DNA of 64,000 nt from Fimbriimonadales bacterium (GTDB lineage Bacteria; Armatimonadota; Fimbriimonadia; Fimbriimonadales; GBS-DC). Made by a program: the position numbers and the translations under genes. A model generated the notes under the pieces. That model saw only the letters and a program-made list of their open reading frames with translations, had not been told where the DNA came from and made no database searches. Shown one piece after another: positions 15,815 to 24,129 of this stretch (positions are counted from its first letter, which is position 1; the number at the start of each line of letters is the position of its first letter). The stretch covers positions 1 through 64,000 of the forward strand of contig JANXAW010000030.1 in the NCBI GenBank assembly GCA_025061985.1, in the 5' to 3' direction.

Positions 15815-16396
15815 CTATGCTCCCCCATAGCCACTACTGAACTTCTCCGCGCCCTTGGGTGGGCGCCACGGGTCGCGTGGGTGGTAGAATCGCCAAACCG
15901 TACGCGCTGCCTCGCAGATGGCGACTTCGCCCTCGTTGTCGGGTGTCCAGCGCGTGTCTTCGGCATCTTTGGTATACACTTTCGTATGGCGTAGCCCCAA
16001 GCGCTCCAAGTAGCGATTTACCTCCACCGTGCCTAGACGCCGCGCCAGCATGATTGTCGCCGTGTTGTCGCTGACTGTAATCATTAGGTGCAACAGCATT
16101 CTGACCTCAACAGACTGATTTTCCTTGAAAAACTGCAGCAGTCCTGAGCCGTCGCGGATATCGTCGGGCGTGATTGGCAGCTTTTCCGTGTAGCTTAGGC
16201 GTCCCGAATCTATCTCTTCCATTGCTTTTGCCATCACGGCGACTTTGATGGTGCTGGCAGTGGGGAAGATTTCGTCGCCGCGGTGGTCGATTCGGTGGTT
16301 GAGGCGCGTGTGGTAGAGGCTGTAGCCCATCACGCCCCGAAATCGGGCGCAGATGGCGTCTAACTTGGCTTTGAGCGCTTTGGGACTGCGCGCCAT
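15815..16396 (-). CDS. Shortened class A beta-lactamase-like serine hydrolase
   Basis: The 193-residue product has the first two serine-hydrolase motifs, STIK (S48, K51) and SDN (109-111), in good context (PTASTIKVAVM, MITVSDNTAT). It ends without the KTG motif and the C-terminal third usual in the family (about 260-290 residues). The last 30 residues (Trp, Pro and Gly rich) do not look like the family, so a frameshift or deletion near residue 160 is likely. No signal peptide is seen, unlike true beta-lactamases. It could be a dead remnant or a reduced relative. It begins from one arm of the 16412-16430 palindromic promoter, with lepB directly after. Confidence 0.65.
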   Translation of the reverse strand: MARSPKALKAKLDAICARFRGVMGYSLYHTRLNHRIDHRGDEIFPTASTIKVAVMAKAMEEIDSGRLSYTEKLPITPDDIRDGSGLLQFFKENQSVEVRMLLHLMITVSDNTATIMLARRLGTVEVNRYLERLGLRHTKVYTKDAEDTRWTPDNEGEVAICEAARTVWRFYHPRDPWRPPKGAEKFSSGYGGA

Positions 16397-16411
16397 AGCT
16401 GCGCTGCACCT

Positions 16412-16430
16412 ATTGTACCTAAGGTACAAT
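16412..16430. promoter_or_regulatory. 19-base palindrome carrying divergent -10 boxes
   Basis: ATTGTACCT-A-AGGTACAAT is a perfect palindrome around one base. It gives TACAAT on the plus strand (16425-16430), 6 bases before ATG 16437, and TACAAT on the minus strand (16417-16412), 15 bases before ATG 16396. Both are preceded by GG. Confidence 0.65.
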
Positions 16431-16436
16431 CTTGGT

Positions 16437-16709
16437 ATGGCGCGCCAGTGCCCCTATTGCAAAGCAGAGCTGCCCACTAATGCCCCTGAGCAGGAGTGCC
16501 CCGTGTGCAAAAACATCGTGCGCCCGCCTAATCCCCACGCGCGACGCTTCGGGTGGATGGCACTAACTACGGCAACGCTTTATTTCATTGCGATGTTCTC
16601 CACAATCGCGGGCGATACGGGTTGGTGGGTGCCTGTGATTTTCGGAATAGCCACGCTGAGCGGGGTTTATCTGATGGTTACGATGTACCATTTCTTCAAG
16701 GCAGGGTAG
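16437..16709 (+). CDS. Small zinc-ribbon membrane protein
   Basis: The 90-residue protein has an N-terminal CPYC...CPVC zinc ribbon (residues about 5-25) followed by two membrane helices (about 38-55 and 62-82). The function is not known; such proteins are often annotated as hypothetical zinc-ribbon domain proteins. The ATG at 16437 lies 6 bases after a TACAAT box, so the transcript is probably leaderless; an in-frame ATG at 16353 would read through the divergent gene. The pseudouridine synthase gene begins 3 bases after its stop, so the two are likely cotranscribed. Confidence 0.75.
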   Translation: MARQCPYCKAELPTNAPEQECPVCKNIVRPPNPHARRFGWMALTTATLYFIAMFSTIAGDTGWWVPVIFGIATLSGVYLMVTMYHFFKAG

Positions 16710-16712
16710 GCG

Positions 16713-17477
16713 ATGGCGGAGCAACGTTTGCAGAAGTGGCTAGCGTATTGCGGGTATGGCTCGCGGCGGGCGTGTGAGCAACTTATTGTGCAGGGGCGTG
16801 TGCGGGTCAATGGTGTGCCTGCCGTGCTAGGCACCAAAGTCGATCCTGAGCGCGATGTGATTACCGTAGATGGTGTGCGCGTGCAACCCCCGCCTAAGCG
16901 GATTTACATTATGCTTAACAAGCCGCGTGGCTACGTGACTACTCGCAAAGACCCGCATGCTCCACGTACGGTGATGGAGCTACTCCGTGATGTGCCCGTG
17001 CCTGTGTTCCCTGTGGGTAGGCTGGATGCGGATTCGGAGGGGCTGCTTTTGTTTACTAACGATGGCGATTTCGCCAATCGTTTGCTTCATCCGCGCTACA
17101 AGTTGCCGAAGACCTATCGGGTGTGGGTGCGTGGGGTGCCTTCGGCACGCGCGTTGCGTCGCCTGCGCGAAGGCGTGATGCTAGAAGAGGGCAAAACGGC
17201 GCCTGCGCAGGTGCGGCTGCTGCGCAGTAAGGGCAACCATAGCGTGTTAGAAATCACCATTTATGAGGGGCGCAAGCGTCAGATACGGCGGATGTGCCAA
17301 GCGGTCGGGCACCCCGTGGTGCGCCTAATGCGCATTGCGATTGGTGACCTTCGCTTGCCGCGCGACCTCAAGCCTGGGCAGTGGCGCGAACTAACGCCAG
17401 AAGAGCTTGCGCAGCTCAACCGCTCGGTGGAGACTGCTGCGCTCTCTTCGCCACACCAACGCATTCCGCAACGTTAG
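16713..17477 (+). CDS. Pseudouridine synthase of the RsuA/RluB/RluE/RluF family
   Basis: The 254-residue enzyme converts a uridine in rRNA to pseudouridine. An N-terminal S4 RNA-binding domain (RLQKWLAYCGYGSRRACEQ, residues 5-60) precedes a catalytic domain with FPVGRLDADSEGLLLFTNDG near residues 98-115, where the aspartate of GRLD is the nucleophile. The IYEGRKRQIRRMC segment is family-typical. RluB (23S rRNA position 2605) is the most likely member, judging by the S4 domain and length, but RsuA cannot be excluded. It follows the zinc-ribbon gene by 3 bases. Confidence 0.9.
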   Translation: MAEQRLQKWLAYCGYGSRRACEQLIVQGRVRVNGVPAVLGTKVDPERDVITVDGVRVQPPPKRIYIMLNKPRGYVTTRKDPHAPRTVMELLRDVPVPVFPVGRLDADSEGLLLFTNDGDFANRLLHPRYKLPKTYRVWVRGVPSARALRRLREGVMLEEGKTAPAQVRLLRSKGNHSVLEITIYEGRKRQIRRMCQAVGHPVVRLMRIAIGDLRLPRDLKPGQWRELTPEELAQLNRSVETAALSSPHQRIPQR

Positions 17478-17582
17478 GGCTGTGCTACTGATTGCTTCTA
17501 ACAGCGAAGGCATGCGCCATCCTGTTGTAGCAAATCGCGCGCCAAGCTCGCACGCCTACCCCATCCTAACCGCCAGTCGAGG

Positions 17583-17588
17583 TAGAAT
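17583..17588 (+). promoter_or_regulatory. -10 box (GGTAGAAT) of the Cys/Met enzyme gene
   Basis: TAGAAT preceded by GG lies 24 bases before the ATG at 17613; the leader contains AGAGAGG as ribosome binding site. No riboswitch-like fold was recognised in the 135-base gap 17478-17612. Confidence 0.5.
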
Positions 17589-17612
17589 TGGGCGTAGACA
17601 GAGAGGTCGACG

Positions 17613-18890
17613 ATGACACGGCGAAAACCTGAAGGTTACCTCGATGGCGTGCCTTTGCATCCTGAAAGCCTAATGATGAGCTATGGCTACCGCCCCGAAT
17701 GGTCGGAAGGCGCGCTCAAGTGCCCGATTTTCCAAACTTCCACCTTCGTGTTCCGCACTGCCGAGGAAGGCAAGGCATTTTTCGAGTTAGCCTACGGGCT
17801 GCGCCCACCCAAACCCGGTGAACAAGTAGGACTCATCTACAGTCGCATCAACAACCCCGACCTGGAAATCTTGGAAGACCGCCTTTGTTTATGGGATGAC
17901 GCGGAAGACGGCGCTGTCTTTGAAAGCGGGATGGCAGCGATCGCCACTGCTGTGTTGGCTTACGTGCGCCCAGGCGACATGATTTTTCACAGCGAACCGC
18001 TTTACGGGGGCACCGATCACCTGTTTCGCAGGGTGCTGAAAGAGTTTGGTATCCACGCCGTGGCGTTCCCCGCTGGAGCGCGCAACGAGTGCATTGAGGA
18101 GATTTTGGCGAACTGCGAACTGCGCGACCGCCTCGCAATGATTTACATCGAGACCCCTGCTAACCCCACCAATGCGCTGGTGGACATTGAGTTCTGTTGC
18201 CACTTGGCGAAAAAGTATGCTCCCAAGGGGCGCGAAGTGATTGTTGCGGTGGATAACACCTTCCTTGGGCCGCTGTGGCAGCATCCGCTCAAGCACGGGG
18301 CAGATTTGGTGCTGTACTCTGCCACAAAATACATTGGTGGGCACAGTGACCTAATCGCAGGGGCTTGCTTGGGCAGCCGCGAGAAGTTAGCTCCTGTGAA
18401 AACCCTTCGCACCTTCTTGGGGAACATGGCGGGCCCGTGGACGGGTTGGCTGCTGATGCGAAGCCTTGAAACGCTCAAGCTGCGCATGACGGCGCAGATG
18501 AAAAACGCACGCTACGTCGCGGACTTCCTAGCAGACCACCCCAAGGTGCAAAAAGTGTACTACTTGGGGCACCTGACGGAAGACGATCCTCAGTTCGAGA
18601 TTTACCGCAAGCAGTGCCTTGCGCCAGGAGGAATGATTTCGTTTGAGATTGTGGGCGGCGAGGCAGAGGCGTTCCGCTTCCTCAACTCGCTCAAACTCAT
18701 CAAGTTAGCTGTGAGCTTGGGAAGCACGGAGTCGCTGGCAGAACACCCTGCCACGATGACCCACGCCGATATGCCCGAAGAGACGAAGCGGATGTTTGGC
18801 ATCACTGATGCGTTGATTCGGCTCTCCATCGGTGTGGAGCACCCCGAGGATTTGGTGTTGGACCTCAAGCAGGCGTTGGACAAGGTGTAG
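17613..18890 (+). CDS. Cystathionine gamma-synthase family PLP enzyme
   Basis: The 425-residue fold-type I PLP enzyme of Cys/Met metabolism has the family hallmarks: FESGMAAIATAVLA near residue 108, the tyrosine of YSRINNP near residue 75, and the PLP lysine in LYSATKYIGGHSD near residue 233. Members catalyse gamma- or beta-replacement or elimination on homoserine esters, cystathionine or methionine. Which reaction applies here cannot be told from sequence alone; the LAEHPATMTHADM motif fits cystathionine gamma-synthase or methionine gamma-lyase. It has its own promoter, and trpC follows from a separate promoter 10 bases after the stop. Confidence 0.85.
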   Translation: MTRRKPEGYLDGVPLHPESLMMSYGYRPEWSEGALKCPIFQTSTFVFRTAEEGKAFFELAYGLRPPKPGEQVGLIYSRINNPDLEILEDRLCLWDDAEDGAVFESGMAAIATAVLAYVRPGDMIFHSEPLYGGTDHLFRRVLKEFGIHAVAFPAGARNECIEEILANCELRDRLAMIYIETPANPTNALVDIEFCCHLAKKYAPKGREVIVAVDNTFLGPLWQHPLKHGADLVLYSATKYIGGHSDLIAGACLGSREKLAPVKTLRTFLGNMAGPWTGWLLMRSLETLKLRMTAQMKNARYVADFLADHPKVQKVYYLGHLTEDDPQFEIYRKQCLAPGGMISFEIVGGEAEAFRFLNSLKLIKLAVSLGSTESLAEHPATMTHADMPEETKRMFGITDALIRLSIGVEHPEDLVLDLKQALDKV

Positions 18891-18900
18891 GCGCGCTCGG

Positions 18901-18906
18901 TATAAT
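18901..18906 (+). promoter_or_regulatory. Consensus -10 box of leaderless trpC
   Basis: GGTATAAT with TATAAT at 18901-18906; TTGGAC at 18876 may be the -35 (19-base spacer). The GTG start at 18915 comes 8 bases after the box, leaving no room for a ribosome binding site. Confidence 0.7.
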
Positions 18907-18914
18907 CTCGCTTG

Positions 18915-19718
18915 GTGTCGGTGCTGCAGCAGATTTTGGACACGAAGCGCGAGGAGGTGGAGTCGCGCAAGCGTCGCGCGCCTCTGGCAGACCTTAAGGC
19001 ACGCCTTGCGGATGCGCTCCCGCCACGCGGTTTTCACGCTGCTTTGCGCCACACGCGCAACCCGATTGCGCTGATTGCCGAACTCAAGCGCGCCTCACCT
19101 AGCAAGGGCGTCATCCGTGCCGAGTTTGACCCCGTTGCAATCGCCGAGCGGTACTACGAGGCAGGCGCCGACGCCCTAAGCGTGCTGACGGACGAACCCT
19201 ACTTCCAAGGCAAGCCTGAGTATTTGCAGCAAGCGCGTGAGCGCGTGCCCCTGCCTGCACTGCGCAAAGACTTCATCCTTGAGGAGTATCAAGTCTACGA
19301 AAGTCGCGTGTCGGGGGCAGATGCGATTTTGTTGATTGTCGCCGCGGTGCCTGACCGCAAGCGGCTGCGCGGTCTGCGTGAGCTTGCCGAGTCACTTGGG
19401 ATGGATGCACTGGTGGAAGTTCACGACGAATGGGAGCTAGAAGATGCTATCGAGTCGGGCGCGACGCTGATTGGCATCAACAATCGCGACTTACGCACCT
19501 TTGCCGTGTCGCTAGAGACCACATTTCGCCTGCTGCGCTACTTCCCTGAGGAGGTTACGCGCATCAGCGAAAGCGGGATTGAAACCGCAGAGCAGGTGCA
19601 GCGACTGTGCCAAGCGGGTGTGCATGGGATTTTGGTAGGCGAGGCGCTGATGCGCGCGGATGACCCTGCGGCGGTGGTGCAGGAATGGATGGAGGCGTGC
19701 CGCAGCGAATCGCGCTAA
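18915..19718 (+). CDS. trpC: Indole-3-glycerol phosphate synthase
   Basis: The 267-residue enzyme of tryptophan synthesis closes CdRP to indole-3-glycerol phosphate. Family motifs are clear: ELKRASPSKG (about 57-66), LSVLTDEPYFQG, PALRKDFI, ADAILLIVAA, VEVHDEWE, GINNRDLRTF and ISESGI. It is a stand-alone TrpC, not fused to TrpF. No other trp gene is in the window, so the pathway is dispersed in this genome. GTG at 18915 is chosen as the leaderless start; a TTG one codon earlier is possible. The next gene overlaps its last codons by 34 bases. Confidence 0.95.
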   Translation: MSVLQQILDTKREEVESRKRRAPLADLKARLADALPPRGFHAALRHTRNPIALIAELKRASPSKGVIRAEFDPVAIAERYYEAGADALSVLTDEPYFQGKPEYLQQARERVPLPALRKDFILEEYQVYESRVSGADAILLIVAAVPDRKRLRGLRELAESLGMDALVEVHDEWELEDAIESGATLIGINNRDLRTFAVSLETTFRLLRYFPEEVTRISESGIETAEQVQRLCQAGVHGILVGEALMRADDPAAVVQEWMEACRSESR

Positions 19719-20437
19719 TCCACACCAACGACGCGCACGACCGCTGGAACGCCGCGTTTGTGGAGCGTCTCCGCACCCTCAAGGCGCAGCACCACGCACT
19801 CCTTCTGGATTCGGGCGACTGTATCCGCGCGGGCAACTTGGGTATTCCGCTGCAGCCAGAGCCAGCATGGGCGTGGATGCAGCAGGCGGGCTACGATGCA
19901 ATCGCGCTCGGTAACCGCGAGTTCCACCTGACGGTTGCGGGGCTACTTGCCAAAACTCGCAGGGCGCCTGCGCCGCTGCTGTGCGCAAACCTACGCCCTA
20001 AGCAACCCGACACGCCTTTGCCTGTGCAGGCGGTGTGGCAGACCGTTCACGCGGGCGTGCGCGTGGCGGTGCTAGGGCTGACTGTGCCGATGATTACGCC
20101 GCAAATGTACTCCGCAGCGCTTAGTGCGTATGTGTTCGACCCGCCGATAGAAACGGCGCGCGCGTGGGTAGCTCGTTTGCGCCCCGAAGCCGATTTGCTA
20201 ATTGCGCTTACCCACATCGGCATCACGCAAGACCGCCTGCTGGCAGAGGCGTGCCCCGAGCTGGATGTGATTTTAGGCGGACATTCGCACACGCCTATTC
20301 ACCCACCAGAACAGGTGAACGGCGTGTGGATTAGCCAATCGCCGCCGTTCTGCAAAGGGGCGGTGCTGCTGGAACTGGAGCGCGCAGGCACTCGTTGGGC
20401 ACTTCGCGAAGCCCTGCTTGTGCAAGGGGAGCGGTAA
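19685..20437 (+). CDS. Metallophosphatase of the 5'-nucleotidase/UshA type (catalytic domain only)
   Basis: The 250-residue protein has the calcineurin-like phosphoesterase core: HTNDAHDRW (metal ligands, residues about 12-20), DSGDC, ALGNREFH (about 75-83), LTHIG and GGHSHTP. This order matches the N-terminal domain of UshA-like nucleotidases, but the C-terminal substrate domain is absent and no signal peptide is seen, so it probably acts in the cytoplasm on an unknown phosphoester. It overlaps trpC by 34 bases; a GTG at 19697 preceded by GGAGG is an alternative start. Confidence 0.8.
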   Translation: MDGGVPQRIALIHTNDAHDRWNAAFVERLRTLKAQHHALLLDSGDCIRAGNLGIPLQPEPAWAWMQQAGYDAIALGNREFHLTVAGLLAKTRRAPAPLLCANLRPKQPDTPLPVQAVWQTVHAGVRVAVLGLTVPMITPQMYSAALSAYVFDPPIETARAWVARLRPEADLLIALTHIGITQDRLLAEACPELDVILGGHSHTPIHPPEQVNGVWISQSPPFCKGAVLLELERAGTRWALREALLVQGER

Positions 20438-20454
20438 GAAGCGCTCGTTCCACC

Positions 20455-20499
20455 CCTGCGCGTTTACCTTGCTGGACGGCAGCAGCTGCGCAGGTTTTT
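20455..20499 (+). terminator. Rho-independent terminator
   Basis: CCTGCGC (20455-20461) pairs with GCGCAGG (20488-20494), with an inner TTGCTG/CAGCAG stem, followed directly by TTTTT. It ends the trpC-metallophosphatase transcript. Confidence 0.6.
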
Positions 20500-20630
20500 C
20501 GCAGCTTCTACGCCATGCAAAAGTTAGCAGTGATAGAAAGTGGCAGGAATCACAGAGGGGATCACAGTACTTACTCAGCATCGTTAGGCGCGTACCCATA
20601 GTGACACTGTAGAACGGAGGAGGGACGCCA

Positions 20631-22469
20631 ATGCAACGGTGGAAGGCGCTGATGGTGGTGGCGTTTTGTGGGTTAGTGCTTGTGGCTAACGCGCAGGAAC
20701 TGCATTTTGCCCCGACCGTTCCTGCTGAGCCGCTTATTGTGCAAGATGCGCCTTATATGCCCGATGAGCTGGTGATAGGGCTGGAGCAGGGGGAGTTCCC
20801 CTTCACGCTGCTGATGATTGACTGGTTGGGCGTGATTCGCGCTTCCAACCCTGCTATCAACAGCCTCGTTCTGAAGTTGCCGCCAAAGGTCGGGATGGCA
20901 GAGGTGGCGGAGATCGTGCGTGCGCTGCCTGGCGTGCGTTATGTGGAGCCGAATTACATCGCGTATGCCCTTGCCACGCCGAATGACCCACTTTTTGGGC
21001 AGCAGTATGCGCTTGCGCGGATTCAGGCGCCCCAAGCGTGGGACGTTTGGCAGCCCCAGCGCACAGTGTACATTGCGATTATCGACACAGGCGTTGATGT
21101 GAACCACCCCGACTTAGTGAACAAACTCCGTCGCCACAGCAACGGCGCGGTGTACGGTTATAACACGCTCAACAATAGCACGAATGTGCAGGACGACAAT
21201 GGGCACGGCACCCACTGTGCTGGTATTGCCGCTGCGGAGATCCATAACGGCACGGGGATTGCAGGGGTTGCTGCGTGGAACCCAGCGGTAAGCAACGCGC
21301 ACGCCTTTGTGCAGATTATGCCCGTCAAGGTGTTGAACGCGAATGGGTCGGGCACGCTAGATGCCATCGCGCGCGGGATCACGTGGGCAGCGGATAACGG
21401 CGCGCACATTCTCAGCCTGAGCTTGGGCGCAGGTAGTGGCGCTCAGCAACTGCAAGATGCCGTCAACTACGCATGGAACCGCGGCTGCCTGATTGTAGCT
21501 GCGGCGGGCAATTCGGGCAGCTCCGCGCCGATGTACCCTGCGTATTACACGAACTGCATTGCGGTTGCTGCCACTGACTCTACCGACACGTTGGCGAGTT
21601 TTTCGCAATATGGCTCGTGGGTGGATATCGCCGCGCCAGGGGTGGACATTCTTTCCACCTATCCCAGCAATCGGTATGTGCGTCTAAGTGGCACTTCCAT
21701 GGCGTGCCCGCATGTGGCAGGGGCAGCTGCGGTGCTTTGGTCGCATAACCCCAGCCTTAGCAACAGCCAGCTGCGTGCAGCGTTGGAGACCAATGTAGAC
21801 CCCTACTATTCCTCTGGCGGGCGTACGCTTGCGCCGAACGCAGGGCGACTAAACGTGTGGCGGGCGTTGCAGGCGGTAAGTTCACCCAGCCAGCCCAGCT
21901 TGATTGGGCTGCGCTTATCGTCCAGCAGCGTAGTGGGTGGCAACAGCGTCACGGGCACGGTGACACTCAGCGCGCCCGCTCCTGCAGGGGGCTTTGTGGT
22001 AAGCCTTAGCAGCAGCAACCCAAATGTTGCAACCGTGCCCAGCACCGTAACCGTGCCTGCGGGTGCAACCAGCGCTAACTTTACGGTGTCTACTCGCTCT
22101 GTGTCTAGCCCCACCACAGTGACGATAACGGCGTCGGCAAATGGCGTATCGCGCCAAGCGACGCTCACAGTGAACCCCGCTACAGTAACCCTTCAATCGC
22201 TTACGATTAGCCCATCGGCGGTGTGGGGCGGTCAGAGCGCAACAGGCACTGTGACGCTCACTGGACCTGCGCCTGCAGGGGATATTGTGGTGCAGCTGCA
22301 CAGCAGCTCCAATCGTGCGACGGTGCCCAGCAGCGTTACCGTGCCCGCAGGCGCCACCAGCGCGAGCTTCGTCATCCGTACGCGCAGTGCGTTCAGTGTG
22401 GAGACGGTTACAATCACTGCCACTTACGGTGGCGTCTCGCGGTCGGCGCAGCTAACCGTGTGGTTCTAA
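20631..22469 (+). CDS. Secreted subtilisin-like serine protease (S8) with two C-terminal beta repeats
   Basis: The 612-residue protein has a signal peptide (MQRWKALMVVAFCGLVLVA, cleaved near ANAQ), a propeptide of about 100 residues (LVIGLEQGE... to EPNYIA), and a subtilase domain with D152 (IIDTGVD), H192 (GHGTHCAG) and S356 (GTSMACPH). Residues about 425-612 form two similar repeats of about 90 residues (TVTLSAPAPAGG and TVTLTGPAPAGD, each followed by TVPAGATSA), probable Ig-like surface or substrate-binding modules. GGAGGAGGG lies upstream of the ATG. It is probably secreted and degrades extracellular protein. The convergent biotinyl-carrier gene starts right at its stop with no spacer. 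Confidence 0.93.
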   Translation: MQRWKALMVVAFCGLVLVANAQELHFAPTVPAEPLIVQDAPYMPDELVIGLEQGEFPFTLLMIDWLGVIRASNPAINSLVLKLPPKVGMAEVAEIVRALPGVRYVEPNYIAYALATPNDPLFGQQYALARIQAPQAWDVWQPQRTVYIAIIDTGVDVNHPDLVNKLRRHSNGAVYGYNTLNNSTNVQDDNGHGTHCAGIAAAEIHNGTGIAGVAAWNPAVSNAHAFVQIMPVKVLNANGSGTLDAIARGITWAADNGAHILSLSLGAGSGAQQLQDAVNYAWNRGCLIVAAAGNSGSSAPMYPAYYTNCIAVAATDSTDTLASFSQYGSWVDIAAPGVDILSTYPSNRYVRLSGTSMACPHVAGAAAVLWSHNPSLSNSQLRAALETNVDPYYSSGGRTLAPNAGRLNVWRALQAVSSPSQPSLIGLRLSSSSVVGGNSVTGTVTLSAPAPAGGFVVSLSSSNPNVATVPSTVTVPAGATSANFTVSTRSVSSPTTVTITASANGVSRQATLTVNPATVTLQSLTISPSAVWGGQSATGTVTLTGPAPAGDIVVQLHSSSNRATVPSSVTVPAGATSASFVIRTRSAFSVETVTITATYGGVSRSAQLTVWF

Positions 22470-23009
22470 TCACTCGCTCTCAGCTGGTTGCTGGGTCGCT
22501 GGGCCACCCTCCTTAGGCTCAGCGACCTCAATTAGGATCGTGTTTTCTTGCACCAAGTCGCCTTCGCGCACATAGAGGCGTGCTACAACACCCGCAAAGG
22601 GCGCGCGCAGGGTTTGTTCGGTTTTCATCGCCTCTAGCGTGAGCAAGCGTTGCCCTGCCTCTACCAGTTCGCCCTCTTGCACGAAGACCTTTGTGATCAG
22701 CCCTGGCATCGGTGCAGTCAGCACGCCTTCGGCGCTGGAGTGATACCCCTCGCCTTGACGAGCCGGAGCTGCACTCTGAAACCGGTATACGCGCCCTCGG
22801 TAGTGGATTTCAACCCCATTTGGGGTGCGAAGGAACTTTAGCGCCACGCGCCCAGAGGGGAGCTCCAGCGTGAGGGTGTGTTCGGTAGCTGCTGCGTGGA
22901 GCACTAAGTGTTCCGAACCATCGGGTAGGGTGATTTTCCAGCTCCTACCCTCGGGTCGTGCCGCAAGCGTGAGTAACTCGTTCTGGTAGCGCACTTCTGC
23001 CTTATACAT
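22470..23009 (-). CDS. Biotin carboxyl carrier protein subunit/domain
   Basis: The 179-residue protein ends in a biotinyl/lipoyl domain with EAMKTE, the biotin acceptor being K129, and GxPMPGLITKV upstream. Residues 1-90 form a beta-rich region like that preceding the carrier domain in acyl-CoA carboxylase carrier subunits. It should carry CO2 for an acetyl-, propionyl- or pyruvate-type carboxylase whose other subunits are not in the window. It overlaps the upstream GalU-like gene by 8 bases. A fairly long acidic tail (EPKEGGPATQQPAESE) follows the domain. Confidence 0.87.
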   Translation of the reverse strand: MYKAEVRYQNELLTLAARPEGRSWKITLPDGSEHLVLHAAATEHTLTLELPSGRVALKFLRTPNGVEIHYRGRVYRFQSAAPARQGEGYHSSAEGVLTAPMPGLITKVFVQEGELVEAGQRLLTLEAMKTEQTLRAPFAGVVARLYVREGDLVQENTILIEVAEPKEGGPATQQPAESE

Positions 23010-23892
23010 TTGGCTGGCAGTTGGCGATGGTGCAGAAGGCGTGGCGGTAGCCCTCTACCGTGCCGAAGTCCAGCACGGCGCAGTTGGCTTCGTAAAGGTA
23101 GGCTGGCTGGTGAGCTAAGAGCCGCTGTTGGACAGCGGTAAGCGTCCATTCCCCTGCTTCAGGGCGATGCTGCGTTGCGATTTGCGCTAGGATCTCCCAA
23201 AGCGTGGGCGGGAACGCATAGATCCCGTTGTGGGCGAAGAACTCGTCAGGAGCTAAGCCTTCGGTGTGCAAGTGGGCACGCGCATACTCTGGGGTGGGCT
23301 TTTCGCAGATTTGGCGCACTTGGTAAAGGTGCGGCGCTTCTACCGCTTCTCCCTGCAAAATGCCGTACAACGCAACCTTATGAATCGGCACGCGGTGAAC
23401 CCCGTAGACAGGGGCATGGTAGCGCCGACTTAGCTCCATGGCAGTCAGCACTGGGGTTGGGTGGCCCAAGGGTAGCCACAGATGGTCGCCTAACACTACC
23501 ACGACTGGCTCGCCTTGTGCAAAGGTAGCCGCGCACCAGACAGCGTGCCCTAAGCCCAACGGCTGGGGTTGTTCAATGAGTGTAATGTGGCGACGAAGTT
23601 GCTGCAGGGCAGTATAGGTTGCCTGTAGGCTGGGGCGTTGTGCGCGCGCAGATGCGTAAGCTGCTCCTCCACCTTCTAGGAAGGTCTCGTAGATGGCGCG
23701 CGTTTCTGGCGAGACCACTACCCCAACCTGCTGGATGCCTGCGGCAAGGAGGGTTTCCACGATGAGTTGGAGCCCTGTTTTGAGGGCACCGTCAGCTGTT
23801 GCAAATGGCATCAACCCCTTTGGAATAACGGCACTGGCAGGGTAAAGGCGCGTGCCCAGCCCTGCCATTGGCACAATCGCTTTGGCAAACAT
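23002..23892 (-). CDS. galU: UTP-glucose-1-phosphate uridylyltransferase (GalU-like)
   Basis: The 296-residue nucleotidyltransferase has AIVPMAGLGTRLYPAS at the N terminus, PKGLMPF, LIEQPQPLGLGHAVWCA and VVLGDHLW, as in GalU/GlmU-like enzymes. It should make UDP-glucose or a similar NDP-sugar for envelope polysaccharides. It is more diverged from typical GalU in its second half, so another sugar phosphate remains possible. AAGGG before the ATG serves as ribosome binding site. It lies downstream of the 49-residue peptide gene and overlaps the biotinyl carrier gene. Confidence 0.8.
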   Translation of the reverse strand: MFAKAIVPMAGLGTRLYPASAVIPKGLMPFATADGALKTGLQLIVETLLAAGIQQVGVVVSPETRAIYETFLEGGGAAYASARAQRPSLQATYTALQQLRRHITLIEQPQPLGLGHAVWCAATFAQGEPVVVVLGDHLWLPLGHPTPVLTAMELSRRYHAPVYGVHRVPIHKVALYGILQGEAVEAPHLYQVRQICEKPTPEYARAHLHTEGLAPDEFFAHNGIYAFPPTLWEILAQIATQHRPEAGEWTLTAVQQRLLAHQPAYLYEANCAVLDFGTVEGYRHAFCTIANCQPNV

Positions 23893-23950
23893 CCCTTATA
23901 TCGGGTGCGGGGGAACACCCGTGAGGTGCTCTCCCGCGCCTTGCTTAGCG

Positions 23951-24100
23951 TTAGTGATCTGGGCAGCAGGAAGATTTGGAGGGAGTCGTAACAACGGCTG
24001 CCGGGGTTGGCTCGACGCTGCTCCTAAAGCCAACCAGCAACGCCGCTGCCCCTGCACCCAGCAACGCTGCCAAGACCAGAATCAGACCTACCTTGTTCAT
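23951..24100 (-). CDS. 49-residue membrane peptide with C-terminal CCPDH
   Basis: A short ATG-initiated frame (24100) has a near-ideal ribosome binding site, TTAGGAGGCAACCT, and a stop at 23951. The product begins MNKVGLILVLAALLGAGAAA, a membrane helix, and continues through a Ser/Thr/Pro linker to the terminal SSCCPDH. The vicinal Cys-Cys-Pro end could bind a metal or heme, or be modified; this is inference. It is too short for most gene finders. It lies between an unknown protein gene upstream (24130-25041) and galU downstream, all on the minus strand. Confidence 0.6.
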   Translation of the reverse strand: MNKVGLILVLAALLGAGAAALLVGFRSSVEPTPAAVVTTPSKSSCCPDH

Positions 24101-24129
24101 AGGTTGCCTCCTAAGGCGATTATACCCCA

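Noticed and set aside
15814..15966. Longer lepB frame upstream of 15813
   Set aside because: It overlaps the beta-lactamase-like gene, is Arg/Thr-rich, and the GGGGGAG site lies directly before ATG 15813.
17478..17612. SAM riboswitch upstream of the Cys/Met enzyme
   Set aside because: No conserved SAM-I, SAM-II or SAM-IV core pattern could be found in the 135-base gap.
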